Below, one piece after another: positions 36,623 through 47,450 of a stretch of 64,000 nt of DNA. Made by a program: the position numbers and the translations under genes. A model generated the notes under the pieces. It saw only the letters and a program-made list of their open reading frames with translations. It was not told the DNA's origin and made no database searches. Origin of the DNA: Phytoseiulus persimilis (lineage: Eukaryota > Arthropoda > Arachnida > Mesostigmata > Phytoseiidae); the NCBI GenBank assembly GCA_037576195.1, contig CM075102.1, positions 45,070,745 to 45,134,744 of the forward strand, read 5' to 3'. Within the stretch, counting starts at the first letter, position 1; each line of letters opens with the position of its first letter.

Positions 36623-37290
36623 TCTGGACTACATGTCTTCATTCGGTTGTGCTGCAATGGTCAGCGCTGACGTCCAGAGGTTGTTCTCGACATGCGAATT
36701 GTGCTTCCGGATCGGAGACAATCTTCGTGGAACGAAAACGGTAAAGATACAATTGTATTAGATGGTTTATTGAACCAGATGTGGCGTTCAATGTATATCG
36801 CATGTCAAGTGTATCAACTTTCAACGTCGGGCGCCACTGAGCAGGTCGTTGATTTCCTTGGTCTATTGTTCTAGAATTCGTCTTGTTTCTCGATAAGGTG
36901 AGGGATCTTCCACCCTCACTCTCGACGGCCTTCTGAGGAGATCCTCATCTGCTCCATCAATCCAGTGTGCTCCCACTCCAGTGAGGAAACGAATGGAGGT
37001 CATAAGGTTTTCCGAATATTTTCCGCTCTCGACGCGTTGATGACGACGGAATTTTCCGGTTTCATTGAAGCGCCGGCCGCTCAGCTCAGTTTATCCTCTC
37101 TCTCTCCTCCATAGATATTTTTGTACATTCATCGATTTTCGAATCTAATGAATTATATTCCCAGGGCCACTGGAGGAGGGCACTCTGCGGGGGACTTCGG
37201 AGGTCAGTCCGGAGAGCCGAGCACCATCTTAGATTCCCAGTATTGGTTCCCACAGTTCGAGGTCACTGGACTCGGATCAGGAATCCTGAC

Positions 37291-39155
37291 GGTTAGCGTC
37301 CGACAAGCCGAAAATTCGAACCCGAAAGGCATGAAGCCGAAAAATCGAGCCCGAAAAGCATGAAGCCGAAAAGCATGAAGCCGGAAACCTCCTCTCCCAA
37401 CGGCGGAGTGTTCGGGACTGGTTTGGCGGGATGGGATTTCTGTATCGTTTCGTCGATCTGTACCTTTGTGAGTATCATTCGGAACGACTGGGAGACGTTC
37501 TCGGATGAAATGATGACAACGGCTCAGTATTACTCCAGAGCACGGCGGAACGATGAAAGAACCTTTCTCCCGATTCGCTCTCTGATATAGAACATTTCGC
37601 ACGAGCGCTTTCCATCAGCGTGTCCATTTACGGGAACGGGTCATTCTTCTAGGCACGCAAAGCGCCCCTGCGCGCACATCCTGGGTTTGAGTGTTGTCCT
37701 TGGTCAGGGGCGCCTCCATCTCATCATCGTCAAATCATTGACGCCATAGGAACTGATCGTCCGTTTAATAGGAACGTATGACTAGGCCTTCCAGCGGATC
37801 CGGATCCGCAGGATCCGCAAGATATTCGCGGATCCAGATCCGGATCCGCAAGACCAGCGCACATTTAATCGTGAAATTCCATGAATGAATGGTCGTAGGG
37901 CAAACACGGATTACCTGTATTTTGTTGTGGTTATCGCCCGTGGATCCGTAGCCCGATGGTGTCAACCCTACAGGGTATTTTTAAGTCGGGAATTTCAAGC
38001 CCGATTCTGTTTTGTTTGTTTGTTTGTGTGTCTGTATCGCGCCACAGTAGCTCAGAGGCAGCTGTCAGATTTTGGAGTCCATACCGCCCACCCCTGTTCA
38101 GCCCGAACGGGACTTCAGCATCTTGCGAATGATCCTCGGCGAAAACCGCGTGAGCCTCGAACCAGAAAGTTTGAACGATACTTCCATGCGATTAAGAGCG
38201 TTTGAATCGGCAAGAAGGAAGCCATCAAAATCCACCGGTGATCCGAGCAAGAATTTGTAGATGAGAAATTCGTAATAATAGAATACAGCCCTCTCAAGAG
38301 TTCCCTAACTCGCTTTGTGATGTACATAGTTCATTGTATGCTTGTTCTTTTACAGTAAATTAAACAATGCGTTCATTTGGCGAGTTGCTACATGAATGCA
38401 AGCGCTCATAAAATATGTACTTGGCTTTTCTTCTCTCACTGCTCCCCCATATCAAGTTATGAAAAGAAGATGCACTGAACCACGCCTCGAGGACAGCGTG
38501 TTGCGAGTCTATTTGGTAGCTATGAGCTGGAAACAGTTTGAGTCACTTTGCGGATCCGTTCTGCAGAGATCCGCGGATCCTACTTCACGGGATCCCGGAT
38601 CCGCGGATCTCAAATTTTGCGGATCTTTGGAAGGCCTACGTATGACTCGTCTGCCGGAGTGCGGGCGATCTTTGTAGATGCTCTAGGGACTGATCGTACT
38701 ACTGCGAGTGGAGCTGACAAACGTAGATTCCGGTTCAGTCGAGTTCATCTGAGCCGGTGGGAAAGAACAAGGTGTTGTAACAGCGTATTCTGCGAATAGT
38801 ACTCGAGCTGGAGGTGGAGATTCCTCTTCAGCTCTAGCGAGTTGACCTCGGAAACTTCAAGATTCGCGTTCAGCAGATTGCTCCCCGTAGCAGCTACACC
38901 TTTGGTCAGTTCGAACTAGGGACCGTAGATGCGGAACAGCGAGGACGTAAGCGAGGCAGAAGAAGTAGGTAGGCTGAGCATAACGAAGGTGCAATTCCTC
39001 CCCGCTAAGCCAGTATCGACCGCTCCGCTGTTGGGAGAGGAGGTTTTCGGCTTCACGCTCTTCAACTTCATGCCTTTCGGCTTCATGCTTTTCGAGCTCG
39101 ATTTTTCGGCTTCATGCATTTCTGGCTCGATTTTTCGGCATCCAGGGTATACACC
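37291..39155. mobile_element. Long-TIR element with 8-bp target duplication ATCCTGAC
   Basis: It is flanked by ATCCTGAC at 37283-37290 and 39156-39163. Its ends are inverted (GGTTAGCGTCCGACAAGCCG and, on the other strand, GGTGTATACCCTGGATGCCG) and run inward as rows of CCGAAAAGCATGAAG-like repeats and CCTCTCCCAACGGCGGAG, about 150 bases each. No transposase remains. A segment at 37490-37740 matches 60660-60905 inside the element at 59.2-61.2 kb, so the two are related. It is split by the element at 37784-38638. Confidence 0.8.
37784..38638. mobile_element. Nested TIR element with 9-bp target duplication CGTATGACT
   Basis: CGTATGACT occurs at 37775-37783 and 38639-38647. The ends AGGCCTTCCAGCGGATCC and GGATCTTTGGAAGGCCTA are inverted, and each runs into clustered GGATCCGC motifs (37790-37855; 38540-38612). 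A 9-bp duplication is typical of Mutator-type transposition. It holds no transposase. Inside, 37968-38012 (CTACAGGGT, then AAGTCGGGAATTTCAAGCCC) matches the end of the mariner-like MITE found at 57.39 kb. At 38041-38112 there is a weak tRNA-like box A (TAGCTCAGAGG), perhaps SINE remains. Confidence 0.8.
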
Positions 39156-39798
39156 ATCCTGACAGCGTAGCATTCGCTCACGAACTCCGATGAATCTCCA
39201 TGATGCCGACACACAGGCCAGATGAAGCTAAAGTCCACCGCCGGACGCATGCAAGGAAAACGTTCACCAAGCTTTACGATTCCCTGTACCGAATCTGAGA
39301 TGTCCGATTCACAGAAGGCTTGTTCTCCGAAGTGGAGGGAGTGGTGGAGAGCGAGAGTCGGGTTTCTGAGAGCAGTGGCGTAGCCAGGTTTTCCTTTGGG
39401 GAGGTCCGTCCGTTTCTTCCCGTCCACCTACCTCCCAAGCGATCTGGAACCTAAAAGTATTTTCGGCTAATCGGTACATGTTGTAAGTTTCCTGTGAAGC
39501 AGTTTGCACTGTACTGATCAAAAGTTTTGACTGAAATCAAGGAATATCGTCGCAGCTTGAAGAATGTCTTCGCCTGTCTCTGGAGTGTCCCTCGTTGGTT
39601 TTGTTGCGTGTCCATTGCTATTACATTGGAGCGCTCCATTGTAAGGAGCTCGTGTTGTGGTTTTCACTCCAGCTCCACGTTGAATGCTACCTTCGGATGC
39701 TCCTGGAGCCCTTCTCGTGGACTGCGTATCATCTCCTCGAATCTGACTCTGATCTGCTTCGTGTCTAGTGGACGGTCCTCTATGCGCTTGTAAACACT

Positions 39799-39868
39799 CG
39801 AAGACGGTCTTGTGGATTCCTGAAGACGGTCTTGTGGATTCTTGAAGACGGTCCTGTGGATTCTTGAA
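39799..39868 (+). repeat. 22-bp tandem repeat, about 3 units
   Basis: GAAGACGGTCTTGTGGATTC repeats with a 22-base period just before the LINE ORF1 frame opens. It could belong to the LINE 5' region, as tandem 5' repeats are known in several LINEs. Confidence 0.8.
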
Positions 39869-41925
39869 GCAGTTTCGTAGACACATGTATAAGTCAAATC
39901 ACCTCCCCAGACCCAGAAGAATACAGTCAGATCGATCTCGCAATCACTCCCATAGACTCCGAAAAGCATGGTCAGATCGATCCCGAAATCAGCTCGTTAG
40001 ACTCCAAAAAGACAAAAAAAAAAGACCCGGAAGCAACTCTCAGGGTAGAAGAGCCCATATCGGAGAACGAATCAAGGAGTAGCAAGAAGCGCAAAGACCC
40101 TTCTTTTACAGATGAGGAAGAGTGCGATAAGAGGGCAAAAACCTGCGATTTGGGAGAAAAAATTGCTGGAAAAATAAACAGTATAATCAAGAAGAAAATC
40201 GACGAATTATACGAGAACGAAGTCCATAACACCGCGAAAGTAGTCAAGAAGATCACCCAAGAACTCATCAGGGGAGTGGCGAGGCTTGAGAGAGAAGTCA
40301 GAGACCTCATCAAAGAGAGTGTGACGATCCCGATACAAGCTGAGACGAAACCCTGTGAGATATGTGCGAAACGCGAATGCGGAACAAAGGGTGCCTCAGA
40401 GCGGAAGACAAGATTAGAGCAAGAAGAAGCTGATAAAATAAAGAGAGAGATCTCAAATCTGGAAACCCTGGAAGGAATGGTACACCTTGCCGAGAAGAAA
40501 TGGCCCAAGCAAACCTTCGAGAAGGTAACCAAAAGCAACGCTGGAATTGTCGGTAACCGCGGCTGCCGTGTACTCATCCACAGCGGCGATGATCAGGATC
40601 AGAGAACGACGAACATCATTGAGCAGCTGTCACGCTTCTTCCCCGCGGTCAAGGAAATCCACAGCCTCGAGGACGGTGAGGTCGCTTCTACAACTGCACT
40701 GCTGTCGCCTGCGCTCCTAAGAGCAGGTGCCTCACAAGTCGCTAAAGAGAAGAGAACCCTCATCGTGGGAAAGATCAAGAGCGCCGCTACACCGATAGAC
40801 ATCGCAGAAATACTTCAGAAAGTGGCAGAGCAGGTGAAAATGAGCTGTCATAAAATCGAAGAAAAGGTTCTGATAAAGATACCGTGTAACTCCGACCACG
40901 AACTATATGGGAAACTCGCGGAGGCATGTTGGATCGTCAATGGCACTGAAGGTGGAGCAGAGCTCTCGCTCAAGTCACTCCGAGACCCTGCCAAAAGGTC
41001 AGCAGACAAGAGACAAACAGACGGCAAGAAGACCTCGCGACGAAACGAAGGATCAATCCTCGTCGGAACAGGAGAGAAAAGCTTTGCCGATGTCCTCAGA
41101 AACCTTCGCAGCAATATCGACACGGAGACGTCCAGAGCTCTTGGAGTCGACGTCCGAGGGGTGCGCCAAACAGGAGAAGGTGTCAGGATCCAGATTCGGG
41201 AAAAGAAAAATGGAGGACAGGAGAGACTAGCCAAATACATCTCTGATGAGCTCAAACTGAGCGCGAAAACGCGGGGGCCCCAACTAAACTCCACCATCAT
41301 TGTGTGTCGCATGGACATGGTCACTGACGAGTTGGAGATCGATAAAGAACTCAGAAACGCATTAGGAAGGCAGCAGGAAGGATACATTCGAGTGGAACAG
41401 ATAAGAGAAACGAAATCAGGGGAAAGAACAGCCTTGGTCCGACTATCCAAATCCGACGCTGAAAGGATGCTTAAAATAGGAAAGATCAAGATCGGATGGC
41501 AACTCTGCAGCGTAAAAGAATGGTACGATGTTCCTATCTGCTACAGGTGTCAGGGAGTGGGCCACAAATCCAACACTTGCTCAGTAAAAGAAACAACAGA
41601 GAGGAAGTGCTACCGATGCGGAGGCAACGGCCACATCGGCAAGAATTGTAAATCAGCGGAAGCTTTCTGTACAAGCTGTGAAGCAAGCGGACATTCGGCA
41701 TACTCATCACTGTGCCCGAAATATCGTCTGATCATCCAGACGATGCGAGACCGGTCGCGAAGCAGTGGACAGCGAACTGAGAATGTCGAGAACCGCGGAC
41801 CAGCAATCGGAAAACCCACAGGAGCCGAGACGCATGAGAAGTTCATAGGAAACAGAACAAAGGAGTCTGAAGGATGGATCACAATGCAGAACGGGAAGAG
41901 GGTCCCATCAGGAAACCTACAATAA
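39868..41925 (+). CDS. LINE ORF1 protein (nucleic-acid chaperone-like)
   Basis: The ORF1 protein coats the element RNA. The frame is open from 39868, though no ATG is seen in frame before 40150, where a TTG codon stands; the true start is uncertain and ORF1 may begin further upstream or use a non-ATG codon. The N-terminal part reads EEYSQIDLAITPIDS and EKHGQIDPEISSLDS, two 15-residue repeats, then a lysine-rich stretch (SKKTKKK). A coiled-coil-like part follows (KINSIIKKKIDELYENEVHN), then GEKSFADVLRNL, the ORF1 signature of this clade. Three CCHC knuckles close it: CYRCQGVGHKSNTC, CYRCGGNGHIGKNC and CTSCEASGHSAYSSLC (41540-41715). The stop lies inside the start of ORF2. Confidence 0.85.
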   Translation, partial: SSFVDTCISQITSPDPEEYSQIDLAITPIDSEKHGQIDPEISSLDSKKTKKKDPEATLRVEEPISENESRSSKKRKDPSFTDEEECDKRAKTCDLGEKIAGKINSIIKKKIDELYENEVHNTAKVVKKITQELIRGVARLEREVRDLIKESVTIPIQAETKPCEICAKRECGTKGASERKTRLEQEEADKIKREISNLETLEGMVHLAEKKWPKQTFEKVTKSNAGIVGNRGCRVLIHSGDDQDQRTTNIIEQLSRFFPAVKEIHSLEDGEVASTTALLSPALLRAGASQVAKEKRTLIVGKIKSAATPIDIAEILQKVAEQVKMSCHKIEEKVLIKIPCNSDHELYGKLAEACWIVNGTEGGAELSLKSLRDPAKRSADKRQTDGKKTSRRNEGSILVGTGEKSFADVLRNLRSNIDTETSRALGVDVRGVRQTGEGVRIQIREKKNGGQERLAKYISDELKLSAKTRGPQLNSTIIVCRMDMVTDELEIDKELRNALGRQQEGYIRVEQIRETKSGERTALVRLSKSDAERMLKIGKIKIGWQLCSVKEWYDVPICYRCQGVGHKSNTCSVKETTERKCYRCGGNGHIGKNCKSAEAFCTSCEASGHSAYSSLCPKYRLIIQTMRDRSRSSGQRTENVENRGPAIGKPTGAETHEKFIGNRTKESEGWITMQNGKRVPSGNLQ

Positions 41926-44900
41926 ACATGAAGATAGTACAGATCAACCTCAACCGATCTAGAGCAGCACACGCTCTCCTGGAAGACAGAGTCAACAAGG
42001 AAGATATCAGCGTATGTATACTGAGCGAAGTTAATAGAAAAATATCTAACAGAAAATTCGGAAGAGACCAAGGATGGATTTCTGAAGAATCAGGGGATAC
42101 TGCCATATGGATCACCCGTAACTGTAAGGAAAGTATCAAGGAACGGAAGATAGCTGGAGGTATCACCGAGGTGGCCCTCGCCGAGAGCAACACACGCCTC
42201 CTCAGCTGTTATTTCTCACCGAACCGGAATACAGAAGAATTTATTGAATACATCGAAGCACTAGAAAACGTCGTTGAAGGAACGAGCGGACAGGTTATCC
42301 TCGCGGGAGACTTCAATGCGGCATCAACGGCCTGGGGAAGTGCTCGCAACACAGCCAGGGGCAATGCCTTGGAGGAGCTACTGGCAAGACACGGATTGTA
42401 TATACTCAATGACAGCAAGACCCCCACATTCCGAAGAGGTACACAGGAGACCTTCATCGACATCACTGCAGCACGAATCCCGTCTGGGATCTCAGGATGG
42501 ACGGTCAATGATGAATTCGAGTCGCTCAGCGACCATCTGTATGTGGAGATGGAAGCTGTAGGAGAAGAACAACAAATACCAGAGAGACAGACCGGCTGGA
42601 TTGCAAGACGACTCGACCAGGAGATCCTCGCGCAAAGCATAGATGAGGAATGCAAGAGACTTAAAGATCTCAATATGAATGTAAATGAACATGTTATTCT
42701 GAAGATCCTACGCAATGCCTGTCAGGCAGCATCCTCGAGAACATCACCCCAGCTTGGCCGAAAAAGGCCAGCGTACTGGTGGACGCGAGAAGTCGCGGAG
42801 CAGAGAAAAACTTGCCTCTCAGCACGAAGAAACTACGTGCGATCGAGAAGAACAATACACATGAATCCCGAAGCAACGCAGCAGTCCTTGACAAGATACT
42901 CGCTGGAAAAAAAGAAGTACATGAAGACTATCTTGGACGCAAAACGCGCGAGCTGGAGGGATCTCCTTGAGAATCTCAGACAGGATGTGTGGGGTCTTCC
43001 ATACAAGATCATCCGAGATAAGGTTGGCCGACACAGGCGACAATTATCCTCCGAAACAATTGACAAGGCAGTCTCGGACCTCTTCCCAGAGGGCACCGAT
43101 TTCGAGAGAGAAAACTTATCCATCAATGAAGAAGATATCCCCGAGGTAACCAATAAAGAAGTTATAGACGCTGCCGATCGAATCGCGCTCCGCAAAACAC
43201 CAGGACCCGATGGCATCCCAGCAGAAGCTCTCAAGATACTCATGAAGAGATGGCCATCCATCTTCGGAAAAGCCGCAAACGCGATCATACAGAGTGGAAT
43301 CTTCCCACCCCAATGGCGAACTGCAAGGCTCGTACTGATCCCGAAATCTGGGAAACCGAACTCCTACAGACCCATATGCCTGCTCAACACAACCGCCAAG
43401 GCAGTGGAGAGCATCATAAACAGGAGACTACAAGATGAGCTTGAAGAGGACGGGCGTCTCTCCGAAAACCAGTTTGGCTTTCGAAGAGGAAGATCCACCC
43501 TGTCTGCCCTGGAAAGGGTTACACAAATAGTTGATGCCGAGAAGCAGCGCTCACGGAAGCTGAGAGACCGTGTCCTCATCACCCTTCTGGATGTCAGGAA
43601 TGCCTTCAATTCGGTGGAGTGGGAGGTAGTCCTGAAAAGTCTGCAGAAGAGGCAGATCTCCCCTTACCTCCGGAGAATACTGAGCTGCTACCTACAAAAT
43701 AGATGGATCGTCGACGAGAAAGGTCGAACCCATCGAATGTCAGCGGGAGTTCCGCAGGGTTCGGTGTTAGGACCGACCTTGTGGAACGTGGCTTATGACG
43801 ACGTTTTGAGAGAGGTACTCCCAAGGGGAGCTGTGACTATCGCATACGCTGACGACCTTGCGATCATAACGAAGGCAAGATCAATTGAGGAACTGGAAGA
43901 AATCACACAGGACTCACTTGACATAATCTCACGGTGGATGAAAGCGAATCACCTCGCCCTTGCGCCTGAGAAAACGGAGGCCGTGATGCTGATCAAACGC
44001 AAAAAGGACCGCCTCCCAAGAGTGGTAGTGGAAGGACATAGAGTAGAAGTGGCCAGATCCGCGAAATACTTGGGAGTTCTATTACAGTCAGACCTGAAGG
44101 GGACTGAACACATCAAGATGGTCGTCAATAAGGCCACGAAAGCGGCAACCGACATAGCGACGATTTTACCGCGCACCTATGGAGCATCTGAGGACCAAAG
44201 GAGGATTTTGGCCACAGTGGCCCAATCCATCGCACTGTATGCCGCCCCTATTTGGAGTCCATCTGCGCTGCGATACAAAAAGAACAGAGACGCTCTGGAA
44301 CGAGCGCAAAGAATCACCGCGATAAGGATCACTAGAGCCTATCGCACGGTATCCACTTCAGCGTTGCTTGTGCTGGCCCGCGCGATCCCCTGGCCCTTCC
44401 TAGCGCAGGAGAGAGTGGAGACCTACAGGCGCGACAAGATCCGAGATGGGGACGATGAGTCCGGAAGTGACGAGGAGGCCCACAAAAAGGATGAAGAGAT
44501 ACGCGAAGAGACGCTCAACAAGTGGCAACAATCTTGGAGCAGCTCGCTGACCGGCAGAACGACCTACGATAGCATATCGGATCTGCGAAGCTGGTACAAG
44601 CGGGAATTCGGTGAACTAACGTACCACACAACCCAAGTCCTCACAGGACACGGAGATTTCCAGAAGTACCTCCATCGCTTCAAGAAAGCTCCTAGCCCAC
44701 TGTGCATCATTTGCGATTCAGGGGCAGAAGACGATGTGGATCATACGGTCTTCACTTGCGAAGCGCTGTCTCAGCCAAGACGAGGCTTAGAAGGAGGCTC
44801 GGTCCCAGAACTGGTCCAAAAGATGCTGCAAAATGAAGGTAAGTGGAATTTAATCTCACGCAAAATAGGATGTATACTCAAAAAAAAGGAGAACATGCTC

Positions 44901-44951
44901 ATGCGAAGAAACGCAGAACTAAACGGGCAAACTATGCCTGAGGTCCCGTAG
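41874..44951 (+). CDS. LINE ORF2: apurinic-like endonuclease plus reverse transcriptase
   Basis: ORF2 nicks the target DNA and copies the element RNA into it. 1025 codons without a stop, starting ATG GAT CAC within the end of ORF1. The endonuclease domain is at residues about 20-220, with QINLNRS, SEVNRK, AGDFNAAS (about 145) and LSDHLYVEM (about 216), the expected N, E, D, N and SDH residues. Reverse transcriptase at about 480-760: LIPKSGKPNSYRPICLLNT, NQFGFRRGRSTL, VRNAFNSVEW, GVPQGSVLGPTLWN and AYADDLAI with the catalytic YADD. A C-terminal CCHC finger lies at about 940 (CIICDSGAEDDVDHTVFTC). All key residues are present. Confidence 0.95.
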   Translation: MDHNAEREEGPIRKPTINMKIVQINLNRSRAAHALLEDRVNKEDISVCILSEVNRKISNRKFGRDQGWISEESGDTAIWITRNCKESIKERKIAGGITEVALAESNTRLLSCYFSPNRNTEEFIEYIEALENVVEGTSGQVILAGDFNAASTAWGSARNTARGNALEELLARHGLYILNDSKTPTFRRGTQETFIDITAARIPSGISGWTVNDEFESLSDHLYVEMEAVGEEQQIPERQTGWIARRLDQEILAQSIDEECKRLKDLNMNVNEHVILKILRNACQAASSRTSPQLGRKRPAYWWTREVAEQRKTCLSARRNYVRSRRTIHMNPEATQQSLTRYSLEKKKYMKTILDAKRASWRDLLENLRQDVWGLPYKIIRDKVGRHRRQLSSETIDKAVSDLFPEGTDFERENLSINEEDIPEVTNKEVIDAADRIALRKTPGPDGIPAEALKILMKRWPSIFGKAANAIIQSGIFPPQWRTARLVLIPKSGKPNSYRPICLLNTTAKAVESIINRRLQDELEEDGRLSENQFGFRRGRSTLSALERVTQIVDAEKQRSRKLRDRVLITLLDVRNAFNSVEWEVVLKSLQKRQISPYLRRILSCYLQNRWIVDEKGRTHRMSAGVPQGSVLGPTLWNVAYDDVLREVLPRGAVTIAYADDLAIITKARSIEELEEITQDSLDIISRWMKANHLALAPEKTEAVMLIKRKKDRLPRVVVEGHRVEVARSAKYLGVLLQSDLKGTEHIKMVVNKATKAATDIATILPRTYGASEDQRRILATVAQSIALYAAPIWSPSALRYKKNRDALERAQRITAIRITRAYRTVSTSALLVLARAIPWPFLAQERVETYRRDKIRDGDDESGSDEEAHKKDEEIREETLNKWQQSWSSSLTGRTTYDSISDLRSWYKREFGELTYHTTQVLTGHGDFQKYLHRFKKAPSPLCIICDSGAEDDVDHTVFTCEALSQPRRGLEGGSVPELVQKMLQNEGKWNLISRKIGCILKKKENMLMRRNAELNGQTMPEVP

Positions 44952-45239
44952 GGAACCCTAGCCGCAAGACAGAACGGAGAATAGATAAACAAAAAAGGGA
45001 GACGAGAGCTGACTGACGAAGCGGACGGCCCTTGGTGACCCGGAAGTCACAGACTAAGCGTCACAGACTAAAAGTCACAGACTAAGCGGATAATATATAG
45101 GAAGGATATTACTCGGTTCCCAAAGGCTAGAGTCCATTCTATCCGGAAGCTCGACTCAGATAGTATGAACTCGAAAGTTCTGGGGGGTCTAAAGCCTGCT
45201 CAGCCCCCCCCCTCCCTGGCTACTCAACTGTCTAAGAGT

Positions 45240-47390
45240 CGGGCAAGTGATACCTGACCGCTCACGCAGCCCAGCGAGCTCCTGAATCCGTTCACAGGTG
45301 ACACGGCGTTGCTTCATAAAAGTTCATAAAAGTTGATTCAAAAAAAGCGAAATTCATGTACCATCGGTCGTGCTTCGACAGTCAGACCGGTCGAGCTCCA
45401 TCATCCGGGTCCATATTCTTTCTTTACTGTTTGGCGAAACCTTTCGGAGCTGAGCAGAAATTCACCATCCTATTCTATACTAGCAATGTTGCAATTTGGC
45501 CTGCACCATCATTACGATGATCAAACCACCTCAGTGTAACGGAATTTTCACCAGTTCATCCAAAACTACAATTCTTCTCCAGCAACGGCACCGATGGGCG
45601 TCTAGATTCCTGCCTGTCACGGATGACCATTGTTTCCGAATCTACCCCAACATAGCTTCCCTATAGCCAATCGACGGACAACCTAGACGTTAAGGTCGTA
45701 GAATCCACGACACGGACGGGGCAGCCGCTCAGAAATTGGGCCAGTCAGGCAATCAATGTCGGCGAACGTTCAAGTGAACGTCCGAAGTCAACTGACTGGA
45801 AAGCAAAACGGTGACCGCGAAAACCGTCTACAAATAAGGTCAAAAATTATTTTTGATAGCGTCGAGTGCGCACTCTGGAATTAGGCTGGATCTGAAGGTC
45901 ACTGAGAGTCGAAGCTTACGCAGAAAGAAAATCCAAAAAATCTTTAACGACGGATGGCTTCATCGCGCAAGCGAATCATGGTTCGGTTGACCGGTGCGGG
46001 GTGACTTGTTCGAGGTGATTTCTTTCGAATCGTTGGTCGAATCCAGGATGAGGTTCGACGACGTTCCAGATTTAATCCACCATACCTGGATTTCGCGTTT
46101 CCTTCATCGACGACCTTTCCGACGAGAGGAGGTTTGACTTATCGTCCTGAATGGCTTTGCGGGGATTCGGGCTCGAGGGTCTCCGCTCTATCTAAGTAAT
46201 CGAAATGTTTTTATTTCTTCATAACCGTGATCGGTGCTCTTTTCTCCGAACCAGCGGTTCAGGTGGTTTAGGGCGTCAAGATCGCTGTCGACAGCGTCGA
46301 CTGTATTCGCCGTCGTTGACAACCTGAGTTTACGATTGATCTCTCGCACTTGAAGGATCCGAAGCAGAACTCGCCGACCTTCGGCCACAATGGACCAACA
46401 GCGGTCCTCGAACCACTGTGCACCGCGAGTTCTACAACACCAGAATCGGTGCCGGATCGCGCCGCAAACCTCGGGCCGTTGGCGAGCCCCTTCGAACAAA
46501 GAAATTCTTCAGCATGCGTCGACGAAAATCTCGAGTTCTCTCGGTTTGTCACCGTGGAAAACACAGCGGCAGCCGAGGCGCGCCGTTCCGAACCGAGAGA
46601 TACTGCGGCCGTCGACAAGGAAGTGGGCAAGTTTCCTTCGCATTTTGGATCCTGGAGGTTTCCACGAAAAGTATCAGGCGGCCTATAACTATTTGGGGCC
46701 GATTCCGCATGAGTATACGAGGTTTCGTCAAGCTTCGAGCTTTAACCCCGTCCTTCATCCGGATCAGAGGTTAGACCGACCGGCGTCTCTCATTTATATA
46801 GATACTAGCTACTACGCTGGCTGACCCGTCCCTTGCTTCGGGAGTCTACTGCTGACAGACACACATTGCCTCACATGTAAAGTCATGAGACTTTCGGGAG
46901 TGGCATGCGATTCTCGCTAGCATAGTATCGGGCCGGTGCGCCTCATGGTTTAGATTCGTATCCCGGTCGTACATGTGAGCAAGCACAATGTGGCTGTTTA
47001 GGGCAAGGAGGTACGTTTCTACCTCTTGAAGGGGTCAGCACCTGGTGAACTATCTCCTTATTATATAGATTGTCCCCAAGCCCAGGTTCAAATACCTTCT
47101 CCTCTCTGAGGTCTCCAGCTCTTTCCGTTGTCGAGATACGTTCGATGTCGTTGCGGTGCTTTAACGGAATCGGCGAGATCGTTGAGGCTCGCGCAGCTGC
47201 CTCACCCCGTGGGCTGTCACATGAACTCAAAATAGTGGATGAATCGGGGATTTGAACTGCTCAATGGGCAAGGCTTGTGACAGTCCTGTACATGAGGCCA
47301 GCTGCAAATTCTTGGTCAGTCTTGTGGTTCTGTCAACATGTCTAGAATAAGAATCTCGTCGAGTGACAAAGGGCTTTGTTCTGGATATCG
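45240..47390. other. Region between the LINE and a small host gene
   Basis: A short direct repeat (CATAAAAGTT twice) lies near 45316. At 46.35-46.82 kb the plus strand has a protein-like stretch in two frames (FGHNGPTAVLEPLC...; EKYQAAYNYLGPIPHEYTRF), which might be exons of an unrecognised gene, but I could not find splice sites that join them. A tRNA-like box B (AGTTCAAATCCCCGATTC, minus strand, about 47244) may mark SINE remains. Confidence 0.35.
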
Positions 47391-47396
47391 GCGGAG

Positions 47397-47403
47397 TATA
47401 AAA
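47397..47403 (+). promoter_or_regulatory. TATA box of the small secreted-protein gene
   Basis: TATAAAA sits 48-54 bases before the ATG. A start site about 30 bases downstream would leave a 5' leader of only about 20-25 bases. The site is in the right place relative to a gene with clear coding signals. Confidence 0.7.
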
Positions 47404-47450
47404 CAAAGTCTATGCTCGGGGAAGGGATAGAGTCTTTCGAGTCTGACGAG

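Larger units (their letters stand above)
39868..45110 (+). mobile_element. R1-clade LINE, both ORFs open
   Basis: A non-LTR retrotransposon with ORF1 (three zinc knuckles) and ORF2 (endonuclease plus reverse transcriptase) overlapping by 52 bases in different frames, as in R1-clade elements. Neither frame is interrupted. The 3' region has no poly(A); it holds a three-fold GTCACAGACTAA repeat (45046-45086). The 5' border is unclear: the ORF1 frame is open from 39868 with no in-frame ATG, and starts in two diverged 45-bp units like those at 31.6-32.5 kb. Confidence 0.85.
39373..45230. mobile_element. hAT-like element enclosing a LINE
   Basis: The left end CAGTGGCGTAGCCAGG (39373-39388) and right end CCTGGCTACTCAACTG (45215-45230) are inverted with 14 of 16 matches. 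Flanks TCTGAGAG (39365-39372) and TCTAAGAG (45231-45238) agree at 7 of 8 bases, as expected of an 8-bp hAT duplication. Next to the ends are C/G-rich runs usual in such elements. No hAT transposase is seen; the R1 LINE fills most of the span and would have landed inside. This reading rests on short matches nearly 6 kb apart, so it is provisional. Confidence 0.5.

Noticed and set aside
38041-38112. A tRNA gene
   Set aside because: Box A is fair but box B is poor and no cloverleaf is evident; at most SINE remains.
42209-43288. Minus-strand frames of 100-168 codons
   Set aside because: Shadows of the LINE ORF2.
47235-47320. A tRNA gene on the minus strand
   Set aside because: Box B is good but the upstream part does not fold as a tRNA by eye; possible SINE only.
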